A DNA stretch of 40,015 bases from Spirochaetaceae bacterium. GTDB lineage: Bacteria; Spirochaetota; Spirochaetia; Treponematales; Rectinemataceae. The notes below the pieces were generated by a model. The model saw only the letters and a list, made by a program, of their open reading frames with translations. It was not told where the DNA came from and made no database searches. The translations under genes and the position numbers were made by a program. Positions 1 to 7,470 of the stretch are shown in pieces; the stretch's first letter is position 1, and every line of letters begins with the position of its first letter. The stretch spans positions 1-40,015 of the forward strand of contig JANXYQ010000004.1 of NCBI GenBank assembly GCA_025355995.1, written 5' to 3'.

Positions 1-109
1 GGTCAGCGGGTTCGCGCTCGAGCGCGGCGGCGGCGGCCTTCACGGCCCCGGCCAGCTCCGAGCGGCCGGGCAGTCCGCCGGCGCGCGCTCGCCCGAAGAG
101 CTTAGCCAC
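1..109 (-). CDS. Start of an unknown protein (cut by window edge)
   Basis: The first 36 residues of a gene running off the left edge. It begins at GTG (107-109 on the complement), with a GGAGAG ribosome-binding site 3 nt upstream that lies just after the stop of the TPR gene. The visible peptide begins MAKLFGRARAGGLPGR and continues with an Ala/Lys/Glu-rich helical stretch. Spacing to the TPR gene is 8 nt, so it is very probably the third gene of the PilZ-TPR operon. Too little is present to name a family; the helical sequence ending in LEREPAD could be the start of another TPR-like protein, but that is a guess. Confidence 0.55.
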   Translation of the reverse strand, partial: MAKLFGRARAGGLPGRSELAGAVKAAAAALEREPAD

Positions 110-117
110 GGCCTCTC

Positions 118-1290
118 CTAGGAGTCCGTCTCGATCCGCTCGAGCCAGGTCCTGGCGGCCGGGTCCTCGGGGTCGATATCCAGGGCCGTCCGGAAGAATC
201 CGGCGGCCTCGCGCAGCTTATCCTGCCTGACCGCCACCGCTCCCAGGTTCACGATGACCTTGACGTTCTCGGGCTCGGCCCGCAGCGCGCGCTCCAGGGC
301 GCGCCTTGCCTCGGGCACCCGCCCCAGCTCGAGGAGGCAGATCGAGAGCTCATTGAGCGGGTCCACCCCGTCGGCGCCGAGGGCGAGGGCCTTCTCGAAG
401 GCTTCCCTGCCCTCTTCCCAGCGGCCTAGCCGGCGGTTGGCCCAGCCTACGAGGAAGTAGCCATTCCAGACGGCGGGGTGCCGCTCGATGAACTCCTCGG
501 CCTTGGCGAGGCCCTTCTCCTCCTCGCCGAGGTTGATGAAGTCGAAGGCTTCTTTAAAGAGATTGTCGAGGTAGCCCTGCTGCCTGAGCTTCTCCAGGAC
601 CTCCTTGGCCCTCTCCTTCTTGTCGTCGTCGTCGCCCACCTTCACGTAGGTCTCCAGGAGGGAGGCCGCGCGATCGAAGTTGCGCCTCCGCATGAAGAAG
701 AAGGCCGCGTTGAAGTAGGCCGGGGCGAAGGGCGGCTCGAGGACGAGGAGGCGCTTGTAGGCGTCGAAGGCGCGCTCGTCCATCGCCTCCGCCAGGGCGT
801 CGCGGCCGGATTGGGAGTAAAGCTCGGCCCTGTCCTCGGAGAGGATGGCCAGGTCGAGTAGGGGCTCGGGCGCCTCGGGATAGAGCCCCGCGAGGGCCCG
901 GAAGATCTCCTCCGCTATCTCCCACTCCTTGCTCCGCGCCTTGGCGATGCCCGCCTCCGAGAGCTCGGTCAGGATGCCGGGCCGCACGGCCTTCACGAAG
1001 GAGCGGTAATACTCCGCCTTCTCGTGTTCGGGCTTCCAGGCGAGGAGGCGTATCATGCCGGCGACGATCGCCTCCGCCGTCAGCTCTTTCGGATCGAAGC
1101 GCTCGCCCTCCCCCGAGGATACGGGGCCCGTCTCGACCGGCAGGGGGATCGCCGGGTCGGGCGCGAAACCGCCCATGGGGCGCGCGAGGGCCGCGGGCAG
1201 CTCGATGAATACGAGGCGATTCAGCGCGGCGTCGCCGGGGCTGGTCGCGAAGCCTTCGGCCTCGTCGTCGTGAAAGTCGTCCATGCTCAT
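118..1290 (-). CDS. Cytoplasmic TPR-repeat protein
   Basis: A 390-residue soluble protein with no signal peptide or membrane segment. The start ATG at 1290 (MSMDDFHDDEAEGF) has GAGGAG immediately upstream; the reading frame is open further upstream, but only into the PilZ gene. The N-terminal ~60 residues are acidic and low in structure. From about residue 90 there are helix pairs, and the C-terminal third holds clear tetratricopeptide repeats: a WNGYFLVGWANRRLGRWEEG unit, one around NELSICLLELGRVPEARRAL, and a last one around VNLGAVAVRQDKLREAAGFF. TPRs scaffold protein-protein contacts; the partner is unknown. It lies 26 nt downstream of the PilZ gene and is probably co-transcribed with it, which suggests, as inference only, a role in the same c-di-GMP response. 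Confidence 0.85.
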   Translation of the reverse strand: MSMDDFHDDEAEGFATSPGDAALNRLVFIELPAALARPMGGFAPDPAIPLPVETGPVSSGEGERFDPKELTAEAIVAGMIRLLAWKPEHEKAEYYRSFVKAVRPGILTELSEAGIAKARSKEWEIAEEIFRALAGLYPEAPEPLLDLAILSEDRAELYSQSGRDALAEAMDERAFDAYKRLLVLEPPFAPAYFNAAFFFMRRRNFDRAASLLETYVKVGDDDDKKERAKEVLEKLRQQGYLDNLFKEAFDFINLGEEEKGLAKAEEFIERHPAVWNGYFLVGWANRRLGRWEEGREAFEKALALGADGVDPLNELSICLLELGRVPEARRALERALRAEPENVKVIVNLGAVAVRQDKLREAAGFFRTALDIDPEDPAARTWLERIETDS

Positions 1291-1316
1291 CTCCTCGGGA
1301 ACGCGCGGGGGCTTAA

Positions 1317-2168
1317 TTAAGCCTTGCCCTCTGTCGGCGCCGCCCCGGAGTCCTCCTCGGACCTCGGCTGGCGCACCTGGCTCAGGTAGTCGTTGACGTG
1401 CATCTTGAAGGTCATGGGCACCGCCTGCTCGTCGAATTGCACCGCGATGGCCGTGAGGTCCTTGCGGCCCTCCACGTCCTCGTAGCGCACGATCTTGCCC
1501 TTCAGGTCTATGCTCTCGCGAGGCTCGTCCATCTCGACCCGGAGGATGCACTCCTTGTCGACGAGGAATTTCGCGAGGCCGAGTATTATCGCCTTGGTGC
1601 CCGAGAACGAGAGGTCCCGGAGGATGCACTTGCGGGGGACTCCCTGGACGTAGATGTAACTGTCCTTGGAGACCAGGCAGAGCCGGCGCATCGCGTCGGG
1701 GTTGAGGAGGATCCGCTCGTCCTTCCTGCGCGACGCGTTCATGTTCGCCTCGAGGAGGCGGCCCATGATGTCGATGAAGTCGTCCGGCGGGCGCTGGGTG
1801 TATTGCAGGCTCGCGTACTGGAGGTCTCCCCCGCCGAGCGAATAGCTGCTGAAGCCAAGGATCTTGGCCCCTATGAAGAAGCTGACCGGGTCCGGCTTCT
1901 CGAGGAGCTTGAAGCTGAAGCGGAGGCTGACCATGTTGTTGGCCTTCGCGATGCGCTCGGTGAGGGCCTGCTTGCTGCTAATGATGACCTTGGCTCCCGA
2001 GAAGGAGCTGGAGTACACGACGCAGGGCCACTGCTCGCCCACGCACTTCAGGAACACGCCTCGAGGGTCGAGGCCGGTGCTCTTGAGGATTTCCTTAGTA
2101 TAGGTAACGTCGATCGCCTTATAGAGCTCGAACCATTTTCCTATCTGCTGGCTGGTGGTTATCGACAT
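1317..2168 (-). CDS. PlzA-like two-domain PilZ protein, c-di-GMP receptor
   Basis: A 283-residue soluble protein. The C-terminal half is a PilZ domain with both c-di-GMP motifs intact: RKDER (RxxxR, residues 148-152) and DLSFSG (DxSxxG, residues 185-190), followed by beta strands carrying the usual acidic-aromatic pattern. The N-terminal ~140 residues resemble the PilZ-like non-binding domain that precedes PilZ in spirochaete PlzA proteins, which are of similar length (about 260 residues). In Borrelia, PlzA relays c-di-GMP to motility and gene expression; the role here is inferred. It heads an operon with the TPR gene. The start ATG has no Shine-Dalgarno sequence and sits about 6 nt after the predicted transcription start. 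The last ~20 residues are a charged tail (RSEEDSGAAPTEGKA) that may be disordered. Confidence 0.88.
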   Translation of the reverse strand: MSITTSQQIGKWFELYKAIDVTYTKEILKSTGLDPRGVFLKCVGEQWPCVVYSSSFSGAKVIISSKQALTERIAKANNMVSLRFSFKLLEKPDPVSFFIGAKILGFSSYSLGGGDLQYASLQYTQRPPDDFIDIMGRLLEANMNASRRKDERILLNPDAMRRLCLVSKDSYIYVQGVPRKCILRDLSFSGTKAIILGLAKFLVDKECILRVEMDEPRESIDLKGKIVRYEDVEGRKDLTAIAVQFDEQAVPMTFKMHVNDYLSQVRQPRSEEDSGAAPTEGKA

Positions 2169-2180
2169 AAGTATTAATTG

Positions 2181-2209
2181 ATAATAGCCTTCGGGGCCCC
2201 AGAGGTCAA
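2181..2209 (-). promoter_or_regulatory. Sigma-70-type promoter of the PilZ-TPR operon
   Basis: On the minus strand TTGACC (2209-2204), a 17-nt spacer and TATTAT (2186-2181). Transcription should start near 2174, only about 6 nt before the ATG at 2168. No Shine-Dalgarno sequence can fit in that leader. Confidence 0.65.
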
Positions 2210-2266
2210 CAACGGAGAATCCGGGTAATCTGCCCCGCTGTTCCTGCGAGGATACGAACTAAGTCC

Positions 2267-3040
2267 TTATTCCTTCCAGGGAAAGAACATGCCCTTGAGC
2301 GTCCGTTTGCCGACCAGCTCCCTGTCCTCCGCGAGTAGCTCGTCCCAGGGGACCGCCCGCCTGTTCGCGTCGGGATTGGCCTCGAGCCAGTCGTACTTGT
2401 AGAGCCTGAGCCTGAGCGCGACGTCCTGCGCCAGCGCGAGCCCCGCGAAGCCGGGAAGGAGGAAGGCGAGGAAGATCGAGATCGCCAGGAGTATGACGCT
2501 ATAGAAGAAAAGGAAAATGGAGAAGCCCGGGTTGTCGAAGAACATGACGAAGCTCTTGCGCAGGTTCTTCTTGAGGCCGCCGCCGAGCCGGGCCCGGAGC
2601 GGGATGTAGTACTGAAGCGCCAGCAGGAGCACGACGGAGAACCAGAATATGACCCCCGCGGCCAGGGCGCCGAGGATGCCCCCGATGCTCAGGTAAAAGG
2701 GAAGCCCCACCGAGACCACGAACCAGCCTGCCGCGAGCAGCGCGCCGACCTGGAGCCCGGGAGCGAGGCCCGCCTTGACGTGCGGCCAAATGTCCCGGGC
2801 GTGGAAGCTCCCGAAATCCGCCACGTCCTTCATCGCGAAGACCGAGGCCGACCACCAGACCGCGCCGGCGGCCAGGGAGAGCGCGCCCAGGGCTATCCCG
2901 GCCCAGGCGGGGAGGCCGAGGCTCCCGGGCAGGACCGCGCCTATCGAAAGGACGACGATAAAGCCGAGGTTGAGGAGGATAAGGGAGAAAAGATGGTCCC
3001 ATCCGTCGAAGAAGGCCTTCTTGATGAAGCTTCCGATCAT
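2267..3040 (-). CDS. Multi-pass inner-membrane protein of unknown function
   Basis: A 257-residue polytopic membrane protein. Hydrophobic segments fall near residues 15-35 (LFSLILLNLGFIVVL), 45-65, 85-110, 115-145 and 170-200, giving about five or six helices. The N-terminal pattern IKKAFFDGWDHLFSLILLNL recalls DUF624/YesL-like proteins, in which a first amphipathic segment leads into a helix with a conserved LN pair, but I cannot confirm the family. I chose the ATG at 3040 because a good promoter places transcription start at that codon; ATGs at 3067 and 3145 lie inside or upstream of the promoter and have no ribosome-binding site. The cytoplasmic C-terminus is charged and rich in Trp and Lys. 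The gene stands alone, divergent from the decarboxylase. Confidence 0.75.
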   Translation of the reverse strand: MIGSFIKKAFFDGWDHLFSLILLNLGFIVVLSIGAVLPGSLGLPAWAGIALGALSLAAGAVWWSASVFAMKDVADFGSFHARDIWPHVKAGLAPGLQVGALLAAGWFVVSVGLPFYLSIGGILGALAAGVIFWFSVVLLLALQYYIPLRARLGGGLKKNLRKSFVMFFDNPGFSIFLFFYSVILLAISIFLAFLLPGFAGLALAQDVALRLRLYKYDWLEANPDANRRAVPWDELLAEDRELVGKRTLKGMFFPWKE

Positions 3041-3046
3041 GGATGC

Positions 3047-3075
3047 GGTATATCCTATTCTTGACATGATGGCAA
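3047..3075 (-). promoter_or_regulatory. Promoter of the membrane-protein gene, leaderless layout
   Basis: On the minus strand TTGCCA (3075-3070), a 17-nt spacer and TATACC (3052-3047), followed after only 6 nt by the ATG at 3040. The predicted start of transcription coincides with the initiation codon. It overlaps the divergent decarboxylase promoter. Confidence 0.6.
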
Positions 3076-3090
3076 GCGCGCAATTATGTT
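3061..3090 (+). promoter_or_regulatory. Promoter of the ornithine/lysine decarboxylase gene
   Basis: TTGACA (3061-3066), an 18-nt spacer and TATGTT (3085-3090). Transcription should start near 3097, leaving a leader of about 33 nt with AGGAGG at 3116-3121 before the TTG start. The hexamers interleave with those of the divergent promoter. Confidence 0.6.
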
Positions 3091-3129
3091 TGGTCCACGT
3101 CATGACGCCCATCCCAGGAGGCAGGAGAG

Positions 3130-4311
3130 TTGGAAGAGACCCCATACCGTTTCCCGCTCGAGAATTTCATGAGCAGCGAGAAATTCGAGCGCATCAAGGC
3201 CTTCGGCAAGGACAAGGAGACCCCCTTCCTCGTCCTCGACCTCGACGTGATCAAGGCCAACTACGAGGCGCTCAGGACCAAGCTGCCCTACGCCAAGGTC
3301 TATTACGCGGTCAAGGCCAACCCCGACGACGCCGTCGTCTCCCTGCTCCGCGACCTCGGCTCCAACTTCGACGTGGCCACCCGCTACGAGCTGGACCAGC
3401 TCCTGCGCCTGGGAGTCGGCCCCGATCGCCTGAGCTTCGGCAATACGATAAAGAAAGAGCGCGATATCGCCTATTTCTACGAGAAGGGCGTGCGCCTCTT
3501 CGTCACGGACAGCCCCTCCGACCTCGACAAGATCTCGCGGGCCGCTCCCGGCTCCAAGGTATTCTTCCGCCTCCTCACCGAGGGCTTGGGTGCGGACTGG
3601 CCCCTGTCCAAGAAATTCGGCTCCCACCCCGACCTCGCCCGCCAGCTCATCAAGCTTTCCGTGCGCCTCGGCCTCGAACCCTACGGCATCTCCTTCCACC
3701 CCGGCTCCCAACAGCGCGACGTGGGCGCCTGGTCCTCCGCCATCACCACCGCCGGCCAGCTCTTCCGCTGGGCCCGCGAGGAGGCGAACGTCAAGCTCAA
3801 GATGCTCAACATGGGAGGCGGCTTCCCCGCCGACTACGTCGAGCCCACCGATACCCTGCAGCAGTACGCCGAGGACATCAGCCGCTTCCTCGACAACAAC
3901 TTCAAGGCCGAGTGGCCCGAGGAGGTCATCATCGAGCCCGGCCGCTCAATGGCAGGCAACGCCGGCGTCATCGTCGCCGAGGTCGTCAACATCGCCAAGA
4001 AGTCCGTGCACGAGCGCTACCCCTGGGTATTCCTCGACATAGGCAAGTTCGGCGGCCTCATCGAGACCCTGGACGAGGCGATCAAGTACCCAATCTACTT
4101 CGAGGGTTCGGGCAACGCGAGGGAGATCATCGTCGCCGGCCCCACCTGCGACAGCATGGACATCCTCTACGAGAAGTGGACCTACACGATGCCGGACTCG
4201 GCGCGCATCGGCGACAGGGTGTACATCCTGACGACGGGCGCCTACACGCAGAGCTACAGCTCGGTCTACTTCAACGGCTTCCCTCCCCTTTCTTCGTATA
4301 TTTTAAAATAG
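3130..4311 (+). CDS. PLP-dependent ornithine/lysine decarboxylase (type III fold)
   Basis: A 393-residue fold-III decarboxylase that releases CO2 from ornithine (or lysine) to give putrescine (or cadaverine), the first step of polyamine synthesis. Seen: the PLP lysine K62 in YYAVKANPDD, the FHPGSQQ loop (usually FHVGSQ), the glycine-rich phosphate loop NMGGGFP, the EPGR motif, and the second-subunit cysteine C340 in GPTCDSMD, a hallmark of ornithine/lysine decarboxylases. Length fits the short bacterial enzymes. Start: TTG at 3130, placed 8 nt after AGGAGG; the first ATG (3169) has no such site and would drop 13 residues. Substrate preference cannot be read from the sequence. The last residues (PPLSSYILK) and the stop overlap an AT-rich palindrome. 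Confidence 0.92.
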   Translation: MEETPYRFPLENFMSSEKFERIKAFGKDKETPFLVLDLDVIKANYEALRTKLPYAKVYYAVKANPDDAVVSLLRDLGSNFDVATRYELDQLLRLGVGPDRLSFGNTIKKERDIAYFYEKGVRLFVTDSPSDLDKISRAAPGSKVFFRLLTEGLGADWPLSKKFGSHPDLARQLIKLSVRLGLEPYGISFHPGSQQRDVGAWSSAITTAGQLFRWAREEANVKLKMLNMGGGFPADYVEPTDTLQQYAEDISRFLDNNFKAEWPEEVIIEPGRSMAGNAGVIVAEVVNIAKKSVHERYPWVFLDIGKFGGLIETLDEAIKYPIYFEGSGNAREIIVAGPTCDSMDILYEKWTYTMPDSARIGDRVYILTTGAYTQSYSSVYFNGFPPLSSYILK

Positions 4312-4334
4312 GGGGAGCACCATCGCATAACGTG

Positions 4335-4396
4335 GAGAAATCCGTACGAGATTCGCCGTCCCGCGCGCGAAACCTGCAGTATCGTACGGATTTCTC
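4335..4396. repeat. 15-bp perfect inverted repeat, 32-nt loop
   Basis: The left arm GAGAAATCCGTACGA (4335-4349) is matched exactly by its reverse complement at 4382-4396. The central CGTACG of each arm is itself palindromic. There is no T-run, so it is a poor intrinsic terminator; it could be a dispersed intergenic repeat unit or an RNA stem. Confidence 0.7.
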
Positions 4397-4435
4397 GCAC
4401 CTCCACGAGCGGCTCCCCCTCGCTTCGCCCTCCTC

Positions 4436-4490
4436 GGCAAGGGGCGTTAGGCGACATAGATCAAGCCATTCGCACAAATCGCCCCTTGCC
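4436..4490. repeat. 11-bp perfect inverted repeat
   Basis: GGCAAGGGGCG (4436-4446) is matched by CGCCCCTTGCC (4480-4490) across a 33-nt loop. It lies 40 bp after the 15-bp inverted repeat and has a nearly identical loop length. Confidence 0.6.
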
Positions 4491-4649
4491 TGCGGTGGGC
4501 TCCGCTACCCCTGCTCTCGCGCGACGCGTGGTCGGGGCTTCATACGCCGGGCGGGGCCGGCTTCGCGGGGCTAGAAGCCCGCGGCCATGAACGGACTTTC
4601 CCCCTAAAAGCCGCCGCGCCGCGCGCCGATAGTGAGATCGGAGGCCAGC

Positions 4650-5087
4650 ATGACGAAATCCGCGACCCGCCCCGCCGTCCCGACGCGCGCTCGAGGCGCC
4701 GAGGCCCTGTCTATCGTCGCCGAGACGAGGGAGCTCTTCGAGGAATACTTCGACAGGACCTGGCTCACCCTCCTCGTCGACGACATGCCCATCGACCGCG
4801 CCCTCCTGCGGGACATCCGCCGCCTCCTGGCCACGAGGGAGCTCTACCCAGGCGACGAGAGGGACCTGCGGGAGGGCGCCCAGGCCCTGTCGCTCTTCGT
4901 CTTCGAGGCCCAGCGCCGCCTCCTGCCCATGATCAGGGAGAGGCTCGGCATTTCGGGACTCGCTCCCACGCGCCGCGTGGCCGATTCGACGCAGATGCTC
5001 CTCCGCCGCCTCGTCGCCTCGGCCTTCCCCGACAACCTCGAACATCTGCGGATCCTCTCCGAGCGGCTCGAAGCCAGCCTCCGCTAA
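4650..5087 (+). CDS. Small alpha-helical protein of unknown function
   Basis: A 145-residue soluble protein that I do not recognise. ATG at 4650 is preceded by GGAGG with a 5-nt gap; an in-frame GTG at 4632 has no such site. The first ~20 residues are basic and low complexity; the rest is predicted helical and rich in Leu, Arg and Glu, with a LLVDDMPIDRALLRDIRRLL segment around residues 45-65 and a C-terminal helix ending in LRILSERLEASLR. No signal peptide, membrane segment or metal-binding cysteine cluster is visible. It stands alone between the inverted-repeat interval and a convergent gene pair. Coding is supported by the ribosome-binding site and strong third-position GC. Confidence 0.65.
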   Translation: MTKSATRPAVPTRARGAEALSIVAETRELFEEYFDRTWLTLLVDDMPIDRALLRDIRRLLATRELYPGDERDLREGAQALSLFVFEAQRRLLPMIRERLGISGLAPTRRVADSTQMLLRRLVASAFPDNLEHLRILSERLEASLR

Positions 5088-5146
5088 GGCTTCCCCTCAA
5101 GCGGGCTCGTCCTAGCGCCTTACGGCGCTGAGACGTAGGGTAGGTA

Positions 5147-5362
5147 TCATGTGCCCGCTTTCGCGGGCTCGTCTTCGAAGCTGAATAGCTCGTCGATGGT
5201 GGCGCCTAACTTCTTGGCCACGGCGTGGGCTAGGCGGAGGGAAGGATTGTACTTGGCCTGCTCTAGGAAGACTATAGTCTCCCGCCGCACACCCACCGCC
5301 TCGGCCAGCTGCCCCTGGGTGAGATCCAGGCGGGCGCGGAATTCCTTCATCCGGGTCGTCAA
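5147..5362 (-). CDS. Small XRE-family HTH transcriptional regulator
   Basis: A 71-residue one-domain DNA-binding protein. The helix-turn-helix reads [20 protein letters not shown], followed by the typical [19 protein letters not shown] and ELFSFED tail of short Cro/CI-like regulators that pair with small membrane proteins. I chose the TTG at 5362 ([15 protein letters not shown]) because it matches the family's usual N-terminus and its TTGA overlaps the stop of the preceding gene, with AGGAAGG about 10 nt upstream; ATG at 5350 is the alternative. The overlap implies translational coupling with the membrane protein. Such regulators usually repress their own operon, which is inference here. Confidence 0.88.
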   Translation of the reverse strand: MTTRMKEFRARLDLTQGQLAEAVGVRRETIVFLEQAKYNPSLRLAHAVAKKLGATIDELFSFEDEPAKAGT

Positions 5363-5757
5363 TCGACGTCGCCCTTCCTGTTTACGATGGCCCGCGCCAC
5401 GAAAAAAGACAGGGCCATGATCATCATGATGTAGGAGAAAACCTGGGGAACGCTCAATCGGATGACCTCTATATATGAAAAATATCCAAGGGCTATGATC
5501 GAAAAATAACTGACGAGCCAAGAATAGCTCATCGCGCGGTTGGCCAGGCGGATAGTGCGCTCGTCCTTCTCGACTTTCTCGCCGCCCCGCCTTTGAATGA
5601 GGAAAAAGAAAATGCAGAAGACCAGGCCAAAGGCTATAAGGGTCCAGACGAGGGACTGCGTCTCCATTTTCTTGGCACTGACGAGCCCGTAGATTTCCAG
5701 GACTGCCAGCGGGATGCAGATGATCCATGCGATGATCGTGGATTTTTTGGTTTTCAT
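5359..5757 (-). CDS. DUF2178-like four-helix membrane protein
   Basis: A 132-residue membrane protein with two hydrophobic hairpins: residues ~8-28 and ~37-55, then ~75-97 and ~105-125. Between them lies [20 protein letters not shown], the charged DER-containing signature I associate with DUF2178-like proteins that pair with small XRE regulators. Start ATG 5757 has a double AGGAG upstream; an open frame extends further but without a ribosome-binding site. It is the first gene of a two-gene operon with the regulator at 5147-5362. Its function is unknown; such pairs are widespread in Firmicutes and archaea and could have moved horizontally. Base composition is noticeably more AT-rich than the neighbouring genes. 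Confidence 0.8.
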   Translation of the reverse strand: MKTKKSTIIAWIICIPLAVLEIYGLVSAKKMETQSLVWTLIAFGLVFCIFFFLIQRRGGEKVEKDERTIRLANRAMSYSWLVSYFSIIALGYFSYIEVIRLSVPQVFSYIMMIMALSFFVARAIVNRKGDVD

Positions 5758-5775
5758 CTCCTCTCCTGTGCGAAT

Positions 5776-5792
5776 ATTATAACTTAATGTTA
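5776..5792 (-). promoter_or_regulatory. -10 element and operator-like dyad before the DUF2178/XRE pair
   Basis: On the minus strand a perfect TATAAT (5781-5776) lies about 19 nt before the ATG, with the dyad TAAC-N5-GTTA (5792-5780) directly upstream and overlapping it. A good -35 is not visible. The dyad sits where the encoded XRE protein could bind. Confidence 0.45.
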
Positions 5793-5824
5793 GATATATA
5801 CCACTTCTCTGCTCCACGCAAGCG

Positions 5825-5859
5825 AAAAAAGAGCCCGAGCCCCGGCCAGGCTCGGGCTC
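5825..5859 (-). terminator. Intrinsic terminator of the SGNH hydrolase gene
   Basis: A perfect 11-bp stem, GAGCCCGAGCC (5831-5841) with GGCTCGGGCTC (5849-5859), and a 7-nt loop, followed on the minus strand by six T residues (5830-5825). It lies 20 nt after the stop of the hydrolase gene. Confidence 0.88.
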
Positions 5860-5878
5860 CGTTCTGTCCCTATCCAGC

Positions 5879-6625
5879 CTAGGCCGGGATCTGTTCCTGG
5901 CCTTCGGAGAGAAGGAAGGAGAAATCCTTCGCGATGTACTCCACGATGGTCTTCGCGATCAGCTCGTGCCCGAGCTCGTTGGGATGGATGCCGTCCCTGC
6001 AGATCAAACCGGTATAATCGGGCGTCCTAAGGAAGGCCCCCCTGATGTCGATCCACCTGGTCTTCGTCTCCTCCGCGACGGCGATTATCGAGGAGCTGTA
6101 GCGCTCCTGCCACCAGTAGATCTTCGTCACGCTTCCGAGCCACCTCATGATGCTGCTCTCGAGGCGGGGATCCTGCTTGCTCACCCACTTGATGAAGCTG
6201 TCCGCGTCGAGGGGCGGCAGGGTCATGAGGACGGGGACGATGTCTTCGTCCTTGAGCTCGGCTATCGTTCGCTTCAGCGCGCCCTCGAATACGGAAAGGT
6301 CGGTCTGGGGCTCGTGGGGCAGCTCAGGATGGGCCGCGATCTCGTCCCAGGCGAAGTCGCAGTCGTTTCCGCCGTACTCGATGAGCACGATGTCCGGCGG
6401 GCTCTTCGCGATGTCGGCTCCCAGCCTCGTAATCCCGCGGATCAGCGTGTTGCCGAACCTGGATGCGTTGCGCACCATCCCTTTCAGCTTCTTCTGGACC
6501 AGGGCGACATAGCTGTTCTGCGAAACCGAGTACTTGCCCTTGTCCTCGTCGTAGATGACGCCCCTGGATATGGAATCGCCGGAAACGAGAAAGCTGAATT
6601 TTCGTTCAACGGGAATATCGCTCAT
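5879..6625 (-). CDS. SGNH/GDSL-family hydrolase
   Basis: A 248-residue serine hydrolase of the SGNH fold. Visible blocks: GDSIS with catalytic Ser18 (block I), FGNT (block II), GGNDC (block III) and DGIHPNELGH with the Asp-His pair (block V). No signal peptide, so it probably acts in the cytoplasm. Members are esterases, lipases or acyl/acetyl esterases acting on lipids or sugars; the substrate cannot be read. Between blocks III and V is a ~90-residue insert with Trp-rich sequence (MRWLGSVTKIYWWQERYSSS) that may form the substrate lid. ATG 6625 has no Shine-Dalgarno sequence. It is a single-gene unit ending at a strong terminator. Confidence 0.88.
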   Translation of the reverse strand: MSDIPVERKFSFLVSGDSISRGVIYDEDKGKYSVSQNSYVALVQKKLKGMVRNASRFGNTLIRGITRLGADIAKSPPDIVLIEYGGNDCDFAWDEIAAHPELPHEPQTDLSVFEGALKRTIAELKDEDIVPVLMTLPPLDADSFIKWVSKQDPRLESSIMRWLGSVTKIYWWQERYSSSIIAVAEETKTRWIDIRGAFLRTPDYTGLICRDGIHPNELGHELIAKTIVEYIAKDFSFLLSEGQEQIPA

Positions 6626-6686
6626 GCCAAATAGACAGCGAAAGCGAAAAATGGTTTCACCCGGCGGCGAATCGAATCCGCGGCAT

Positions 6687-7466
6687 TCAGGGCCTCGCCA
6701 CCGGGGTCGTCATCGTGACCGAGTAGCCTCGGTACCCGAGCCCGTCGAGCCTCTGCGACGCGATGCGCGATTCATCTTGGGAGAGGTCCGGAAGGACGAC
6801 CCGGAAGCGGCCGCCCGCACGCTCGATGACCGCGGAGAGGCCCGAGAGGCGGAGCCGCTCCAGCGTGCCCCTCGCGTTGGCCTCGCTCGCGTAGGAGGCC
6901 ACCTGGATCCGCACTCTCGCGGAGCTCGAATCTCTCGCTCCGTTCGAGGCGGCCGAGCCCTGGCGCTCGGCCGCCGCCGATCCCTCGGCTGGACTCGAGC
7001 CGTCTATCGAGCCGCCCTTCCAGGCGAGAGCCTCCTCCTTCGGGATGACCGCCAGGGACACCCTGGCGGTGCCCGTTGGGATCATGCCTATTATGCGCGC
7101 GGCGGCCTCCGAAAGGTCGATCACGCGGTCCTTCGCGAAGGGTCCGCGGTCGTTCACGCGGACGACTACGCTCGAGCCGTTGTCGAGGTTGCGGACTCGC
7201 AGGTAGGTCCCGAAGGGAAGCGTACGATGGGCCGCGGTGAGCTTCTCCTTGTCGTAGACCTCGCCGTTGGAGGTCTTCCGGCCGTTGAAGTAAGGGCCGT
7301 ACCAGGAGGCGATTCCCGTCTCGGCGGCCGCGGCTCCCGCGCCGGCCGAGGGCACCGAGGGAGCGGCCGAGGCGAGGCCCAGCTGAAGGCCAAGGGCGGC
7401 GGCCAGCGCGAGGACGCGCCGCGCGACCGCGATCGGAGGCAAGCGCGCTCGCCAGGGCGGGATCAT
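6687..7466 (-). CDS. rlpA: RlpA-like septal lytic transglycosylase with SPOR domain
   Basis: A 259-residue exported protein. Residues ~10-35 form a Sec signal sequence ending near LASAAP; there is no lipobox cysteine, so unlike E. coli RlpA it is not obviously a lipoprotein. The double-psi barrel domain (residues ~48-140) holds GIASWYGPYFNGRKTSNGE and the catalytic pair expected for RlpA, His80 (TAAHRTLPFG) and Asp117 (DRVIDLS). The C-terminal ~75 residues are a SPOR domain (VRIQVASYASEANARGTLE ... FRVVLPDLS), which binds denuded glycan at division sites. Family members cut naked glycan strands during cell separation. It follows the aminotransferase by 4 nt and is probably co-transcribed; a GGGGAC site lies inside the end of that gene. 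Confidence 0.9.
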   Translation of the reverse strand: MIPPWRARLPPIAVARRVLALAAALGLQLGLASAAPSVPSAGAGAAAAETGIASWYGPYFNGRKTSNGEVYDKEKLTAAHRTLPFGTYLRVRNLDNGSSVVVRVNDRGPFAKDRVIDLSEAAARIIGMIPTGTARVSLAVIPKEEALAWKGGSIDGSSPAEGSAAAERQGSAASNGARDSSSARVRIQVASYASEANARGTLERLRLSGLSAVIERAGGRFRVVLPDLSQDESRIASQRLDGLGYRGYSVTMTTPVARP

Positions 7467-7470
7467 GGTA

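Larger units (their letters stand above)
4312..4649. other. Gene-free interval with inverted repeats
   Basis: About 340 bp between the decarboxylase and a small unknown gene. Short open frames on the minus strand lack ribosome-binding sites and recognisable content. The interval contains two separate perfect inverted repeats (listed separately) and a GC-rich stretch near 4540-4620. No clean hairpin-plus-T-run terminator and no convincing promoter were found. Confidence 0.5.

Noticed and set aside
3040-3145. Longer starts (3067, 3145) of the membrane protein
   Set aside because: Inside or upstream of the promoter region and with no ribosome-binding site.
4266-4457. 63-codon minus-strand frame over the decarboxylase end and the inverted repeat
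   Set aside because: Overlaps a real gene and derives partly from the repeat arms; no ribosome-binding site.
2775-4574. Long open frame (599 codons) antisense and out of frame to the decarboxylase
   Set aside because: Arg/Pro/Gly-rich translation typical of a high-GC shadow frame; the decarboxylase in the other frame has full family motifs and a ribosome-binding site.
5147-5757. Toxin-antitoxin system
   Set aside because: The pair is a DUF2178-like membrane protein with an XRE regulator; no toxin-like motif, and the gene order and family fit a plain autoregulated pair.
6626-6660. Leaderless promoter for the SGNH hydrolase
   Set aside because: No TANNNT at the right distance and no -35; the gene lacks a Shine-Dalgarno sequence, but the pattern cannot be claimed.
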